DNA of 64,000 bases from Salegentibacter lacus (GCF_020164555.1 NZ_JAIQZB010000005.1:160657-224656), one strand, 5' to 3'. Positions 29,905 through 39,775 are shown, numbered from the stretch's first letter. A program made the numbers and translations. Notes: generated by a model not told the origin, from the sequence alone.

Positions 29905-31773
29905 ATGGAAGAAAAGAAATTTGATGTTCAGTCCTTAATTGGATTCATACTTATTGGTGGAATTTTACTTTGGATGTTGTACACCAACAGCGGCTCTGAA
30001 GAAACAATAGAACCACAACAGGAAACAGAACAGGTTGAAGTTCCCGGAAATACCGATACTAACCAGCCTCCACAACAACAGGAAACACAAACTCCAGGAG
30101 CAGATTCTACTGCTCTTGCCCAGGCTCGTGAGCGTTTAGGTGCTTTTGGTTATTCAGCTAGTCTTCCATCAGCTACAGAAAATACAACCACAATTTCTAA
30201 CGATGTTTTAGAACTTAAAATTGATAATAAAGGTGGTTATATTTCAGAAGCAAGGTTAACAAATTTCAAGACCTTCGATTCTATTCCGGTTTATTTAATT
30301 AAAGACGGAAATGCTTCTTTCAATATTAATTTTACTACCACCGATGGTAGAACCTTAGACACCGAAAACCTTTATTTTGAACCTGAAGTAACCCAAAGTG
30401 GAGATAATCAGATTATCTCTATGAAGTTGAAAGTTTCAGAAAACGAATTCCTTGAATATCGTTATGTACTGAAACCAGGCGAATATATGCTGGATTTCAG
30501 CATAAGATCTCAGGGTCTAAACGATGTACTCAACAGTTCCAGGGATATTAATTTAGACTGGCAGTTAAAAGGTTATCGCCACGCGAAAAGTATTTCCTAT
30601 GAAAATCGTTACACTGAACTTATTTATGAATATGATGAAGGTGACGATGATTATTTAGGAAGTGGTGATTTTGAAGAACAGGAAGATGAAAACATTACTT
30701 ATGTAGCATTTAAACAACACTTCTTCACCTCTATCCTACTAACTGACAATCCTTTTGAAAGAGGAAAATTCACATCAGAAAACCTGGTGGAGGATGAAGA
30801 AATAGATACAGTTTTCACCAAAAATTTTGCTGCAAAATTGCCATTAGAATTAAATGGTGGGGAGCTTAATTATAATATGAACTGGTATTACGGCCCAACA
30901 GATTATAAGATCTTAAACGATTATGATCGTAATCTGGATGAAGTTGTACCATTAGGATGGGGAATTTTCGGCTGGATTAACCAGTATGTATTTATACCAT
31001 TTTTCTCATTTTTAAGCGGAGTTTTACCTAGCTACGGTATTGCGATTATTGTAATGACTATTGTAGTAAGAATCGTGCTTTCTCCGGTTACTTATAAATC
31101 TTATCTCTCACAAGCTAAAATGAAGGTTTTAAGACCTGAAATTAATGAGCTTAATGAAAAGTATAAGGATAACGCGATGAAAAAGCAGCAGGAAACTATG
31201 AAACTGTATAGCAAAGCGGGAGCCAGCCCAATGAGTGGTTGTTTGCCTGCCTTGATGCAAATTCCGGTTTTCTATGCACTTTTCCAGTTCTTCCCAAGTG
31301 CTTTCCAGTTAAGGCAAAAAGGATTCTTATGGGCAGACGACTTATCGAGTTATGATACAATCGCAGAACTACCGTTTCATATCCCCTTTTATGGAGATCA
31401 CGTGAGTTTATTTCCAATCTTAGCATCTATCGCCATCTTTATTTATATGATGATGACCACGGGGCAAAGTATGCAGCAAGCCCAGCAGCCGGGAATGCCT
31501 AATATGAAATTTATTATGTACCTGTCTCCAATTATGATGTTGTTTTTCTTCAACAACTATGCGAGTGGACTTTCATTATACTACTTCACCTCTAACCTGA
31601 TTACTATCGGAATTATGTTAGTGATTAAATATGTGATTATTGATGAAGATAAAATTCATGCAAAGATCCAGGAGAACAAGAAAAAGCCTAAAAAACAAAA
31701 CAAGTTCACCAGGAAAATGCAGGAAATGATGGAGCAGGCAGAACAGCAAAAGAATCAACAGAAGAAGAAATAA
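29905..31773 (+). CDS. yidC: Membrane protein insertase YidC
   Basis: This 622-residue inner-membrane protein inserts and folds membrane proteins with or without SecYEG. It has an N-terminal helix (about 12-30), a large periplasmic domain (about 75-340) and the conserved five-helix core from about 360, containing PSYGIAIIVMTIVVRIVLSPVTYKSYLSQAKM and SPMSGCLPALMQIPVFYALFQFF. The tail is Lys/Gln rich, as usual for ribosome contact. It follows pyrG and is closed by a strong terminator. Confidence 0.97.
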   Translation: MEEKKFDVQSLIGFILIGGILLWMLYTNSGSEETIEPQQETEQVEVPGNTDTNQPPQQQETQTPGADSTALAQARERLGAFGYSASLPSATENTTTISNDVLELKIDNKGGYISEARLTNFKTFDSIPVYLIKDGNASFNINFTTTDGRTLDTENLYFEPEVTQSGDNQIISMKLKVSENEFLEYRYVLKPGEYMLDFSIRSQGLNDVLNSSRDINLDWQLKGYRHAKSISYENRYTELIYEYDEGDDDYLGSGDFEEQEDENITYVAFKQHFFTSILLTDNPFERGKFTSENLVEDEEIDTVFTKNFAAKLPLELNGGELNYNMNWYYGPTDYKILNDYDRNLDEVVPLGWGIFGWINQYVFIPFFSFLSGVLPSYGIAIIVMTIVVRIVLSPVTYKSYLSQAKMKVLRPEINELNEKYKDNAMKKQQETMKLYSKAGASPMSGCLPALMQIPVFYALFQFFPSAFQLRQKGFLWADDLSSYDTIAELPFHIPFYGDHVSLFPILASIAIFIYMMMTTGQSMQQAQQPGMPNMKFIMYLSPIMMLFFFNNYASGLSLYYFTSNLITIGIMLVIKYVIIDEDKIHAKIQENKKKPKKQNKFTRKMQEMMEQAEQQKNQQKKK

Positions 31774-31790
31774 ACTTATTCCTCAAATAG

Positions 31791-31830
31791 AAAAGCCGGT
31801 TTAAAAAACATTTTTAAACCGGCTTTTTTT
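31791..31830 (+). terminator. Intrinsic terminator after yidC
   Basis: AAAAGCCGGTTTAAAAA pairs with TTTTTAAACCGGCTTTT with a 3-base loop and ends in a T run. It is a strong, nearly perfect hairpin that can also serve the convergent pcm gene. Confidence 0.9.
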
Positions 31831-31832
31831 AT

Positions 31833-31860
31833 TACGTCATACTGAACTTGTTTCAGGACC
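31833..31860. repeat. Copy of a dispersed Bacteroidetes intergenic repeat (CGTCATnCTGAAC type)
   Basis: The bases CGTCATACTGAACTTGTTTC followed by AGGACCT match a family of short intergenic repeats common in flavobacterial genomes, usually CGTCAT-CTGAACTTGTTTCAGGATCT. It lies between the yidC and pcm terminator region and the pcm stop codon. Confidence 0.5.
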
Positions 31861-31889
31861 TAATAAGATGAAAAGTTAAATCAGCTTTT

Positions 31890-32585
31890 TTAATTTTTAT
31901 CCCCCAACAAAGGCACAAACCGGAATTGTCCAAATTCGGTTTTATCAAATTCTTTAGGAGATTTTCTTATAAAAAGGGTCATTGTTTGTACATCGTCGCC
32001 CACAGGAATTACCATTTTACCGCCAACCTTTAATTGGCCTAAAAGGTCGTTAGGCACAAAAGGCGCACCGGCAGTCACAATTATTTTATCAAAAGGAGCA
32101 TAATCTGGCATTCCTTTGTAACCATCACCGAAACTTAGATGTTTAGGGCGGTAGCCTATTTTATTTAAAAAGGCTTTTGTCTTTTTATAAAGTTCGCGTT
32201 GGCGTTCAATACTATAGACTTTTGCGCCAAGTTCGCAAAGAACGGCAGTTTGGTACCCGCTTCCGGTTCCTATTTCCAAAACTTTATCACCTTTTTCAAT
32301 TTCCAGTTTTTCAGTTTGAAAAGCCACCGTATAAGGTTGGGAAATTGTTTGGTCTGCCGCGATAGGGAAAGCCTTATCCTGGTAAGCGTGATCTTCAAAA
32401 CTACTATCCATAAATAAATGCCTCGGAATTTTCCCAATTGCATCTAAAACTGCTTTATCGGTGATTCCCTTTTTCTTTACGGTTTTTACCAATTGCTGTC
32501 TTTTCCCTTTATGTCTATAGTTATCTTCAATCACTTTCTCCCCGTTTAGATTGCAAAAATACTCATTAGAAGTCAAAGATGCCAA
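31890..32585 (-). CDS. pcm: Protein-L-isoaspartate O-methyltransferase
   Basis: This S-adenosylmethionine-dependent methyltransferase starts repair of isoaspartyl residues in damaged proteins. The motifs VLEIGTGSGYQTAVLCEL (SAM-binding) and the earlier QTISQPYTVAFQTE, with the Ser/Pro pattern of PCMT, are clear. The ATG at 32585 gives 231 residues, but the first 17 look non-conserved. A GTG at 32532-32534 preceded by GGGGAGAAA would give 214 residues beginning near VIEDNYRHKGKRQQL, closer to family starts. It is divergent from the oxidoreductase gene at 32.6 kb. Confidence 0.92.
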   Translation of the reverse strand: MASLTSNEYFCNLNGEKVIEDNYRHKGKRQQLVKTVKKKGITDKAVLDAIGKIPRHLFMDSSFEDHAYQDKAFPIAADQTISQPYTVAFQTEKLEIEKGDKVLEIGTGSGYQTAVLCELGAKVYSIERQRELYKKTKAFLNKIGYRPKHLSFGDGYKGMPDYAPFDKIIVTAGAPFVPNDLLGQLKVGGKMVIPVGDDVQTMTLFIRKSPKEFDKTEFGQFRFVPLLGDKN

Positions 32586-32640
32586 GCGAAATCAGGGGAG
32601 ATTCTCCGCTTTATTGCTAAACTATTTGCAATCAAAATGC

Positions 32641-32648
32641 TATTTTTG
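32641..32648 (+). promoter_or_regulatory. -7 promoter element (TATTTTTG) for the Gfo/Idh gene
   Basis: TATTTTTG fits TAnnTTTG at every position. The distance to the ATG at 32655 is only 6 bases, so transcription would begin near that codon. This favours the later ATG at 32667 as the true start. Confidence 0.5.
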
Positions 32649-32666
32649 TGAAAAATGCTAAATAAT

Positions 32667-33644
32667 ATGTTGAAAGTCGGCGTGCTGGGTGCAGGACACT
32701 TAGGAAAGATCCATCTCAAATTACTTAATCAGTCTAAAAAGTATGAACTCGTAGGTTTCTACGATGCCAGTTCAGAAAATGCCGAAAAAGTAGCTACTGA
32801 ATTCGGTTATAAAAAATTTGATTCCATAGACGAGCTTATCGCCGCAGTAGATGTTGTAGATGTTGTTACGCCTACCCTTTCTCACTTTGAAGTCGCTAAA
32901 AAAACTATTACCGAAGGAAAACATCTTTTTATAGAAAAGCCTATTACCAACACTTTTGCAGAAGCCGAAGAACTTATCGCTTTAGCAGAAAAGCACGACG
33001 TAAAAGGCCAGGTAGGACACGTAGAGCGTTTTAATCCTGCATTTAGGGCCGTGGCTTCCAGAATAGAAAATCCTATGTTTATTGAAGCTCACCGTCTTGC
33101 AGAATTCAATCCGCGCGGAACTGATGTTCCTGTCGTACTTGATTTAATGATTCATGATATAGATGCTGTACTTAGCGTAGTAAAATCTAAGGTGAAAAAT
33201 ATTAACGCCAGCGGGGTTTCAGTAATCAGTGATACGCCAGATATTGCCAACGCCCGGATCGAATTTGAAAACGGATGCGTGGCAAACCTTACCGCCAGCA
33301 GAATTTCAATGAAAAACATGCGTAAATCAAGGTTTTTTCAGCGAGATGCCTATATTTCTGTAGATTTTTTAGAGAAAAAATGTGAGGTAGTAAAAATGAA
33401 GGATGCTCCCGAAACTCCAGATGATTACGCCATGGTTTTGCAAAATGCTGAAGGAGTGAAAAAGCAAATCTATTTTGACAATCCTGATGTTGCGCCAAAC
33501 AACGCCATTTTAGATGAGTTAGAAACGTTTGCCGATGCCATAAACAATAATACCACTCCAATTGTGACGCTGGAACAAGGCGCTGAAGCTTTACGCATTG
33601 CTAATGGAGTTATTGCAAGTTTTAGTAAAACTAAATCGCAGTAA
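32667..33644 (+). CDS. Gfo/Idh/MocA-family oxidoreductase
   Basis: This 325-residue NAD(P)-dependent oxidoreductase opens with the Rossmann motif VGVLGAGHLGKIHL and contains the catalytic-region EKPITNTFAEAEELI (Lys in EKP) and AQVGHVERFNPAF-like segment VGHVERFNPAF. I chose the ATG at 32667 because of the promoter position and because MLKVGVLGAG is a usual start; an earlier ATG lies at 32655. The family acts on sugars and related alcohols. Its local neighbours are acyl-CoA and DUF1015 genes rather than sugar genes, so the substrate is open. Confidence 0.88.
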   Translation: MLKVGVLGAGHLGKIHLKLLNQSKKYELVGFYDASSENAEKVATEFGYKKFDSIDELIAAVDVVDVVTPTLSHFEVAKKTITEGKHLFIEKPITNTFAEAEELIALAEKHDVKGQVGHVERFNPAFRAVASRIENPMFIEAHRLAEFNPRGTDVPVVLDLMIHDIDAVLSVVKSKVKNINASGVSVISDTPDIANARIEFENGCVANLTASRISMKNMRKSRFFQRDAYISVDFLEKKCEVVKMKDAPETPDDYAMVLQNAEGVKKQIYFDNPDVAPNNAILDELETFADAINNNTTPIVTLEQGAEALRIANGVIASFSKTKSQ

Positions 33645-33754
33645 ACAAACTTCGGATCATTTATATCTCGATACTTGAGTAAGTAATTTTATGAATTAAT
33701 TACGATTAAGTTTCAGCATGATTTTGAACTTAATCTCATATAAAACCACACACA

Positions 33755-34642
33755 ATGAAGAATATAGCAGTTATAGGAGCAGGAACAATGGGCAACGGGA
33801 TCGCCCATACTTTCGCTCAATTTGGATACAAAGTAAACCTGATCGATATTTCAGAAGAAAGCCTGGATAAAGGAATGAAAACTATTTCGGGAAATTTAGA
33901 CCGAATGGTTTCCAAAGAAAAGATTAGTGAGTCAGATAAGGAAGCGACCCTTAATAACATCACGACTTTTAACGATATCCCTAAAGGAGTTGAAGGAATT
34001 GATCTTGTGGTTGAAGCCGCTACCGAAAATGAAGATTTAAAACTGAAAATCTTTAAGCAACTGGACGAGAATTGTTCGGCTAACACAATACTGGCGAGTA
34101 ATACGTCTTCAATTTCTATTACAAAAATCGCTTCTGTGGTTTCCAATCCGGAGCGGGTGATTGGAATGCATTTTATGAATCCGGTGCCAATTATGAAACT
34201 GGTAGAGATTATTCGAGGTTACAGTACCAGCGATAAGGTTACCTCAACGATCATGGAGCTTTCAGAAAAACTAAATAAAGTTCCGGTTGAAGCTAACGAT
34301 TACCCCGGTTTTGTAGCCAACCGAATTCTAATGCCTATGATTAACGAGGCGATTGAAACTTATTACAACGGCGTAGCCGGAGTAAAAGAAATTGATACCG
34401 TTATGAAACTAGGTATGGCGCACCCTATGGGACCGCTTCAATTGGCCGATTTTATAGGGCTGGATGTTTGTCATTCTATTCTGGAAGTGATGTATGAAGG
34501 TTTCAAAAATCCAAAATACGCCCCTTGTCCGTTATTAACCAATATGGTGATGGCAGGAAAACTTGGAATAAAATCGGGTGAAGGCTTTTATGATTATTCT
34601 GAAAGCAAAAAAGCCGAAAAGGTTTCTGCTCAATTCAGCTAA
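33755..34642 (+). CDS. 3-hydroxybutyryl-CoA dehydrogenase
   Basis: This 295-residue enzyme oxidizes or reduces 3-hydroxyacyl-CoA with NAD. The N-terminal Rossmann motif IAVIGAGTMGNGIAHTFAQFG is clear. Catalytic-domain segments VIGMHFMNPVPIMKLVEIIRG (His and the MNP signature) and NDYPGFVANRILMPM are all present. Full length for the short HBD form. It lies in a same-strand run with DUF1015 (20 bases later), yggS and the exonuclease gene. Confidence 0.95.
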   Translation: MKNIAVIGAGTMGNGIAHTFAQFGYKVNLIDISEESLDKGMKTISGNLDRMVSKEKISESDKEATLNNITTFNDIPKGVEGIDLVVEAATENEDLKLKIFKQLDENCSANTILASNTSSISITKIASVVSNPERVIGMHFMNPVPIMKLVEIIRGYSTSDKVTSTIMELSEKLNKVPVEANDYPGFVANRILMPMINEAIETYYNGVAGVKEIDTVMKLGMAHPMGPLQLADFIGLDVCHSILEVMYEGFKNPKYAPCPLLTNMVMAGKLGIKSGEGFYDYSESKKAEKVSAQFS

Positions 34643-34661
34643 ATAAAAGGTAGAATTAGAT

Positions 34662-35906
34662 TTGACAAAAATACTTCCATTTAGAGCTGTAAGGCCACAA
34701 CGAGCCAAAGCCGGACTTGTAGCTACAAAGTCTTTTGAAGACTATACTGAAGCCGAAATAAGGGCGATATTACAATATAACCCGTATTCATTTTTACATA
34801 TTTTGAATCCGGGTTATAAATTTCAACACGAGATTACCGGTGGGCAACGCTTCCAGATGGTTAAAAATCGCTACCTGGAATTTAAGGAAGAAAATTCGTT
34901 TATAAAAGATGAAGAGCCGGCCTACTATCTTTATAAAATAGTAAGTCGCGAAACTAATTGCTGCGGTATTATAGCCGCTGCCAGTGCCGAAGATTACGAA
35001 AATAATCTCATTAAAAAGCACGAAGATACGATTGCCCGCCGCGAGACAATGTTCAAAGATTACCTAAAAGTGGTGGGCTTTAATACTGAACCTGTGCTCC
35101 TCACCTATCCCGATAATTCTAAAATAAACGACGTTATTGATCGGGTAATGCAAACCCGGGCCGAATATGAATTTGCCACTGCAAACCGGGAAATTCATTA
35201 CCTATGGAAGATTGATGAGGAAGATTTATTAAAGCAAATTAAGGAAGAATTTGACCAGATGCCGCATTTATATATCGCAGATGGTCATCACCGTTGCGCT
35301 TCTTCCTATTTGTTAGCTCAGGAAGAACGAGAGGCCAATCCTAAGCATACGGGAAAAGAACCTTATAATTTTTTTATGAGTTACCTTATCTCAGAGAGTA
35401 ACCTTAAAATTCACGAATTCAGCAGGCTGATTACCAATTTAAATGGACATACCAAAGAGGAATTTCTTATCCAACTGGATGAATATTTCAGAATTGAAAA
35501 TCACGGGATGGAAGTTTATAAGCCGCTGCAAAAACATCATTTCAACATGTATTTGGATGGGGAATTTTATTCCCTTTATTTGCGAAAAACAAACTATGAA
35601 TTTGGGGATTCTTTGACTAAATTAGATCCTTATATTCTTTATAAAAAAGTGCTTCAGCCAATTTTGGGAATTGAAGACCTTAGAAATGACAAGCGTATTT
35701 CTTATATTCACGGTAAAAATGATCTAATCGAACTCAAAACCCGTATAGATAAAGGTGAATTTGCAGTCGGCTTTGGGATGCTTCCATTAAGTATTGAGGA
35801 AATTAAAGCAACAGCCGATGAAGGTTTAACGATGCCACCAAAAAGCACATATATTGAGCCTAAACTTTTAAACGGCCTAACCATCTACGAGTTTGAAACC
35901 AAATAA
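34662..35906 (+). CDS. DUF1015 family protein
   Basis: This 414-residue protein has the DUF1015 signatures PFRAVRPQRAKAGLV at the start, PYSFLHI, and the central YIADGHHRCASSYLLAQE with a conserved His pair. The family is annotated as HTH-domain or 'predicted phosphoserine kinase-like'; SerK-type activity has been reported for archaeal and related members, but which reaction occurs here is unknown. Start is TTG at 34662, 20 bases after the preceding stop. It lies 11 bases before yggS, so it is in the same operon. Confidence 0.88.
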   Translation: MTKILPFRAVRPQRAKAGLVATKSFEDYTEAEIRAILQYNPYSFLHILNPGYKFQHEITGGQRFQMVKNRYLEFKEENSFIKDEEPAYYLYKIVSRETNCCGIIAAASAEDYENNLIKKHEDTIARRETMFKDYLKVVGFNTEPVLLTYPDNSKINDVIDRVMQTRAEYEFATANREIHYLWKIDEEDLLKQIKEEFDQMPHLYIADGHHRCASSYLLAQEEREANPKHTGKEPYNFFMSYLISESNLKIHEFSRLITNLNGHTKEEFLIQLDEYFRIENHGMEVYKPLQKHHFNMYLDGEFYSLYLRKTNYEFGDSLTKLDPYILYKKVLQPILGIEDLRNDKRISYIHGKNDLIELKTRIDKGEFAVGFGMLPLSIEEIKATADEGLTMPPKSTYIEPKLLNGLTIYEFETK

Positions 35907-35917
35907 AAATTGATTGC

Positions 35918-36571
35918 ATGGACATTTCAGAAAATATTAAAAGGTTTAAAGAAGAACTACCTGAAGACGTTAACCTAATTGCTATTTCCAAAACCAAACC
36001 TGTAGAAGATCTTTTTGAAGCTTATGAAACCGGGCAGAGACAATTTGGTGAGAATAAGATCCAGGAAATGACAGAGAAATGGGAGAAACTTCCCAAAGAT
36101 ATTGAATGGCATATGGTTGGTCACGTGCAGAGAAACAAGGTAAAATACATGGCGCCGTACGTTTCCCTGATTCACGCGGTGGATAGTTTAAAATTATTGA
36201 AAGAAATCAATAAAGAAGCCAACAAAAATGTGCGTTCTATAGATTGCCTGTTGCAAATTAAAATTGCGGAAGAAGATAGCAAATTTGGAATTTCAGCTGA
36301 AAAAGCTAAAGAAATATTAGATTCAGAAGAATTTAAAAAGTTAGATCACGTAAAGGTAAAAGGCCTAATGGGAATGGCCACTTTTACCGATGATGAAGCG
36401 CAGGTAAAAAAAGAATTTGAACACTTAAAATCGGTTTTTGAAGATTTTAAAAAAGAATATTCAAATATGAGTATCCTTTCTATGGGAATGAGCGGAGATT
36501 ACAAGATCGCTGTAGATTGCGGTAGTAATATGGTACGCATAGGAAGCGAAATTTTTGGAGAAAGAAATTAA
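35918..36571 (+). CDS. Pyridoxal-phosphate homeostasis protein (YggS/PLPBP family)
   Basis: This 217-residue protein is a fold-type III PLP-binding protein that buffers vitamin B6 and affects amino-acid balance. The PLP lysine is in NLIAISKTKPVEDL near residue 26. The segments FGENKIQEMTEKWE, WHMVGHVQRNKVKYM and SMGMSGDYKIAVDCGSNMVRIGSEIFGER are diagnostic. Length is typical of bacterial members. It is in a same-strand operon-like run. Confidence 0.95.
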   Translation: MDISENIKRFKEELPEDVNLIAISKTKPVEDLFEAYETGQRQFGENKIQEMTEKWEKLPKDIEWHMVGHVQRNKVKYMAPYVSLIHAVDSLKLLKEINKEANKNVRSIDCLLQIKIAEEDSKFGISAEKAKEILDSEEFKKLDHVKVKGLMGMATFTDDEAQVKKEFEHLKSVFEDFKKEYSNMSILSMGMSGDYKIAVDCGSNMVRIGSEIFGERN

Positions 36572-36592
36572 TTAAAGAAGTAAGAGCATTTT

Positions 36593-37966
36593 TTGTACGC
36601 AGTAGTAGACATAGAGACCACCGGTGGTAAATATAACGAAGAAGGAATAACCGAAATTGCAATTTATAAATTTGATGGCCTAAAAGTAGTAGACCAGTTT
36701 ATAAGCCTTGTAAACCCTGAAAAACCTATTCAGCCCTTTGTAGTAAACCTTACAGGTATTAATAACGACATGCTTCGTAATGCACCTAAATTTTACGAAG
36801 TGGCCAGGCGCGTTGTAGAAATTACTGCAGATTGCGTTTTGGTAGCGCACAATGCAAAATTTGATTATCGAATTCTTCGCACCGAATTCAAAAGACTAGG
36901 ATTCGATTTTGAAAGAAGATCGCTTTGTACAGTAGAACTATCTAAAAAACTTATTCCCGGGCAGGCATCTTATAGTTTGGGAAAACTGGTTAGAGCACTG
37001 GGAATTCCGCTAAGTGACAGGCATCGTGCCAGTGGCGACGCACAGGCTACGGTAAAACTTTTTAAAATGCTACTTGCCAAAGATGTTGAAAAAAATATCT
37101 TAAAAGATGCCGTAAAATTAGAACCTAAACGCCAGTTAGATACTCGTCTGGTTTATATTCTGGAAGATTTACCGGGAATTACCGGTGTATATTATTTTCA
37201 TAACGAGGAAGGTGAAATTATTTACATTGGGAAAAGCAGGAATATAAAAAAACGGGTAACCCAGCATTTTACTAACGAGCAACGTAAAGCCCGCGAAATG
37301 CAAAAAGAAGTTAGCTCGGTTAGTTTTGAAGCTACGGGAAATGAACTCGCTGCCCTCTTAAAGGAAAACCAGGAAATAAAACACAACAAACCGAAATACA
37401 ACAAGGCTTTAAAAAAGAATATTTTTAGCCACGCACTCTACCACTCTACCGATGAAAACGGCTATATTAATTTAAAAATTGGGCGTGCCGGAAAAAAACA
37501 AAGTATTACCACTTTTTCTTCTCTAAAACGAGCTAGAAATGTTTTGGAGATGTGGATCGAAAAATACGAACTCTGCCAAAAACTTTGCAATCTTGAGAAT
37601 GGCAAAGGAAATTGCTTTAACTACACTATAAAAGAATGCAATGGTGCCTGCATAAGGGAAGAATCAGCTGAATCTTACAACGAAAGGGTAAGGGCATTAA
37701 TAGATCAACATTCCTATAAAAATCAACATATGCTGGTTATAGACCGGGGTCGGGATATAGACGAAAAAAGCGCATTACTCGTTGAAGATGGTGAATTCAA
37801 AGGATATGGTTATTTTAATTTAAACCACCAGATTAACAACATAGAAATTATTAGGTCTATCATAACTCCTATGAAAAACGACCGGGATGCACAGCATATT
37901 ATTCAAAGTTATTTACGCCAAAATTCCCGTTTAAAAATTGTTCAGTTAGACCCGCTAACCAAATAA
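36593..37966 (+). CDS. Exonuclease (DnaQ-like) fused to GIY-YIG nuclease domain
   Basis: This 457-residue protein joins two nuclease domains. Residues ~1-165 are a DEDDh exonuclease (VVDIETTGG, AHNAKFDYRIL, HRASGDAQAT). Residues ~195-280 are a GIY-YIG domain (ITGVYYFHNEEGEIIYIGKSRNIKKRV) like the N-terminus of UvrC or Cho. The remainder contains paired cysteines (LCNLENGKGNCFNYTIKECNGAC), a Cho-like feature. It may act in DNA repair with or in place of UvrC. Start is TTG at 36593. The fusion is common in Bacteroidetes and is not a local rearrangement. Confidence 0.88.
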   Translation: MYAVVDIETTGGKYNEEGITEIAIYKFDGLKVVDQFISLVNPEKPIQPFVVNLTGINNDMLRNAPKFYEVARRVVEITADCVLVAHNAKFDYRILRTEFKRLGFDFERRSLCTVELSKKLIPGQASYSLGKLVRALGIPLSDRHRASGDAQATVKLFKMLLAKDVEKNILKDAVKLEPKRQLDTRLVYILEDLPGITGVYYFHNEEGEIIYIGKSRNIKKRVTQHFTNEQRKAREMQKEVSSVSFEATGNELAALLKENQEIKHNKPKYNKALKKNIFSHALYHSTDENGYINLKIGRAGKKQSITTFSSLKRARNVLEMWIEKYELCQKLCNLENGKGNCFNYTIKECNGACIREESAESYNERVRALIDQHSYKNQHMLVIDRGRDIDEKSALLVEDGEFKGYGYFNLNHQINNIEIIRSIITPMKNDRDAQHIIQSYLRQNSRLKIVQLDPLTK

Positions 37967-38031
37967 GTTTCAAATTAATTAGAAGCTACAGTAATTTATT
38001 TAAATTTGAATAATTCTTAAAACACTTATTT

Positions 38032-38865
38032 TTGGCGAGAACACAACCGAAACCAGGCTGGAAGGCGAAGATTCATGAAGTCATTTATGAGGCCGATACC
38101 CCGGCAGGTAAATTTTTTGATGTTGCCTTACTTATAGTTATTGCGATAAGCATTGTCCTGGTAATGTTGGAAAGTGTTAGCTCCTTGAATGTAAAATATT
38201 ACTGGCATTTTTATATTGCCGAATGGATTATCACCGTAATCTTCACCATTGAATATATCTTAAGGGTAATAGCAATTAAAAGACCTAAAAATTATATTTT
38301 TAGTTTTTATGGGATTGTGGATCTACTCTCCACCCTCCCAACCTATCTCTCCCTTATTCTTGGGGGCCATAATTTACTCTTTGCGGTAAGGGCGTTAAGA
38401 TTACTCAGAGTATTTAGAATTTTAAAGATTACGCGCTATATCGGGGAATCTAACCGACTTTTACTAGCATTACGTAATAGTAGGCCTAAAATTATTGTTT
38501 TTCTCTTTGCCGTGCTTATTATTTGTGTGATTATGGGAACGCTGATGCATTTGGTAGAAGGCGAAAAAGGAGGTTTTGATAATATTCCCCTTAGTATTTA
38601 TTGGGCTATTGTAACCCTTACCACAGTTGGTTTTGGTGATATACATCCGGTCACTCCCCTTGGTAGGTTTATCGCATCTTTTATTATGATTGTAGGTTAT
38701 GGAATTATTGCGGTCCCAACCGGAATCGTTACTTCTGAAATTACCCGGGCTCAAAAAAAGAAGATTCCAGACAATACGCAAGCCTGCCCGCATTGTAATG
38801 AAACCAAGCATTTAGATGATGCCGAATTTTGCCATAACTGTGGAAAAAAATTGAATGAAGAATAA
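38032..38865 (+). CDS. Voltage-gated potassium-channel-type ion transporter with zinc ribbon tail
   Basis: This 277-residue channel has six membrane helices. The S4 segment RALRLLRVFRILKITRYIG carries regularly spaced arginines, and the selectivity filter is TLTTVGFGDIHP (the TVGFGD form). The C-terminus has a two-cysteine-pair zinc ribbon (CPHCNETKHLDDAEFCHNCGKKL), an unusual but recurrent addition. It starts at TTG 38032. The stop codon overlaps the miaA start by 11 bases, so the two are translationally coupled although functionally unrelated. Confidence 0.9.
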   Translation: MARTQPKPGWKAKIHEVIYEADTPAGKFFDVALLIVIAISIVLVMLESVSSLNVKYYWHFYIAEWIITVIFTIEYILRVIAIKRPKNYIFSFYGIVDLLSTLPTYLSLILGGHNLLFAVRALRLLRVFRILKITRYIGESNRLLLALRNSRPKIIVFLFAVLIICVIMGTLMHLVEGEKGGFDNIPLSIYWAIVTLTTVGFGDIHPVTPLGRFIASFIMIVGYGIIAVPTGIVTSEITRAQKKKIPDNTQACPHCNETKHLDDAEFCHNCGKKLNEE

Positions 38866-39775
38866 TTATCTTTTAAATGTAATTGGCCCTACTGCTATTG
38901 GTAAAACTTCTCTGGCCATTAAACTTGCCAAAAAGTTTAATACTGAAATAATTTCTGCAGATTCCCGGCAATTTTATAAAGAAATGAGCATTGGTACTGC
39001 CGTTCCTTCAGCAGAAGAATTACAGGTGGCTAAACACCATTTTATACAGCATATTTCTATTGAAGATTCTTATAATGTTGGCGATTTTGAAACTGAAGCT
39101 ATTCAGAAATTAGAAGAACTTTTCCAAAATAATAATTTTGCGATAATGGTTGGCGGCAGTGGCCTATATACCAAAAGTATCTTGCACGGGCTGGATTATT
39201 TTCCTGAAGTTCCTTCAGAAACTAGACAAGATCTCAACAAGAAGTTTGAAAAAGAGGGCATTGCTCCTCTACAGGAACAATTAAAAAAACTGGATCCTGA
39301 ATATTATAAAATTGCGGATGTTGAAAATCCGCAGCGTGTGATTCGTGCCCTGGAGGTCGCTATTGTTTCCGAAAAACCTTATTCTTCTTATTTAAATCAG
39401 CCTAAAAAACAGCGTAATTTTATTCCTGTAAATATTGGTTTAGACGCAGATCGCGAAATAATTTATGAACGCATCAATCGCCGTGTAGATTTAATGATGA
39501 AAGAAGGATTACTGGAAGAAGCTGAAAACCTTTTTTCCAAACGACAGCTCAATGCCCTAAATACGGTGGGCTATAAAGAGCTTTTCAGATTTTTGGAAGG
39601 GAAAGATTCCCTGGAAACAGCCGTATCAGAAATCAAGAAAAACACCCGAAGATTCGCAAAAAGACAACTTACCTGGTTTAGAAAAGACACAGATATCCAT
39701 TGGTTCAATTTTAAAACTACGGGTAAGGAAATCCAACAATTTATTGAAACAAAAATTAAAGATTATGAAGATTGA
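38855..39775 (+). CDS. miaA: tRNA dimethylallyltransferase
   Basis: This 306-residue enzyme adds a dimethylallyl group to A37 of tRNAs that read codons starting with U. The P-loop GPTAIGKTSLAIKLA is near the N-terminus, followed by SADSRQFYKEMSIGTA and VGGSGLYTKSIL, and the C-terminal FAKRQLTWFRKDT. All match MiaA. The frame overlaps the ion channel by 11 bases. Length is normal. Confidence 0.95.
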   Translation: MKNNYLLNVIGPTAIGKTSLAIKLAKKFNTEIISADSRQFYKEMSIGTAVPSAEELQVAKHHFIQHISIEDSYNVGDFETEAIQKLEELFQNNNFAIMVGGSGLYTKSILHGLDYFPEVPSETRQDLNKKFEKEGIAPLQEQLKKLDPEYYKIADVENPQRVIRALEVAIVSEKPYSSYLNQPKKQRNFIPVNIGLDADREIIYERINRRVDLMMKEGLLEEAENLFSKRQLNALNTVGYKELFRFLEGKDSLETAVSEIKKNTRRFAKRQLTWFRKDTDIHWFNFKTTGKEIQQFIETKIKDYED

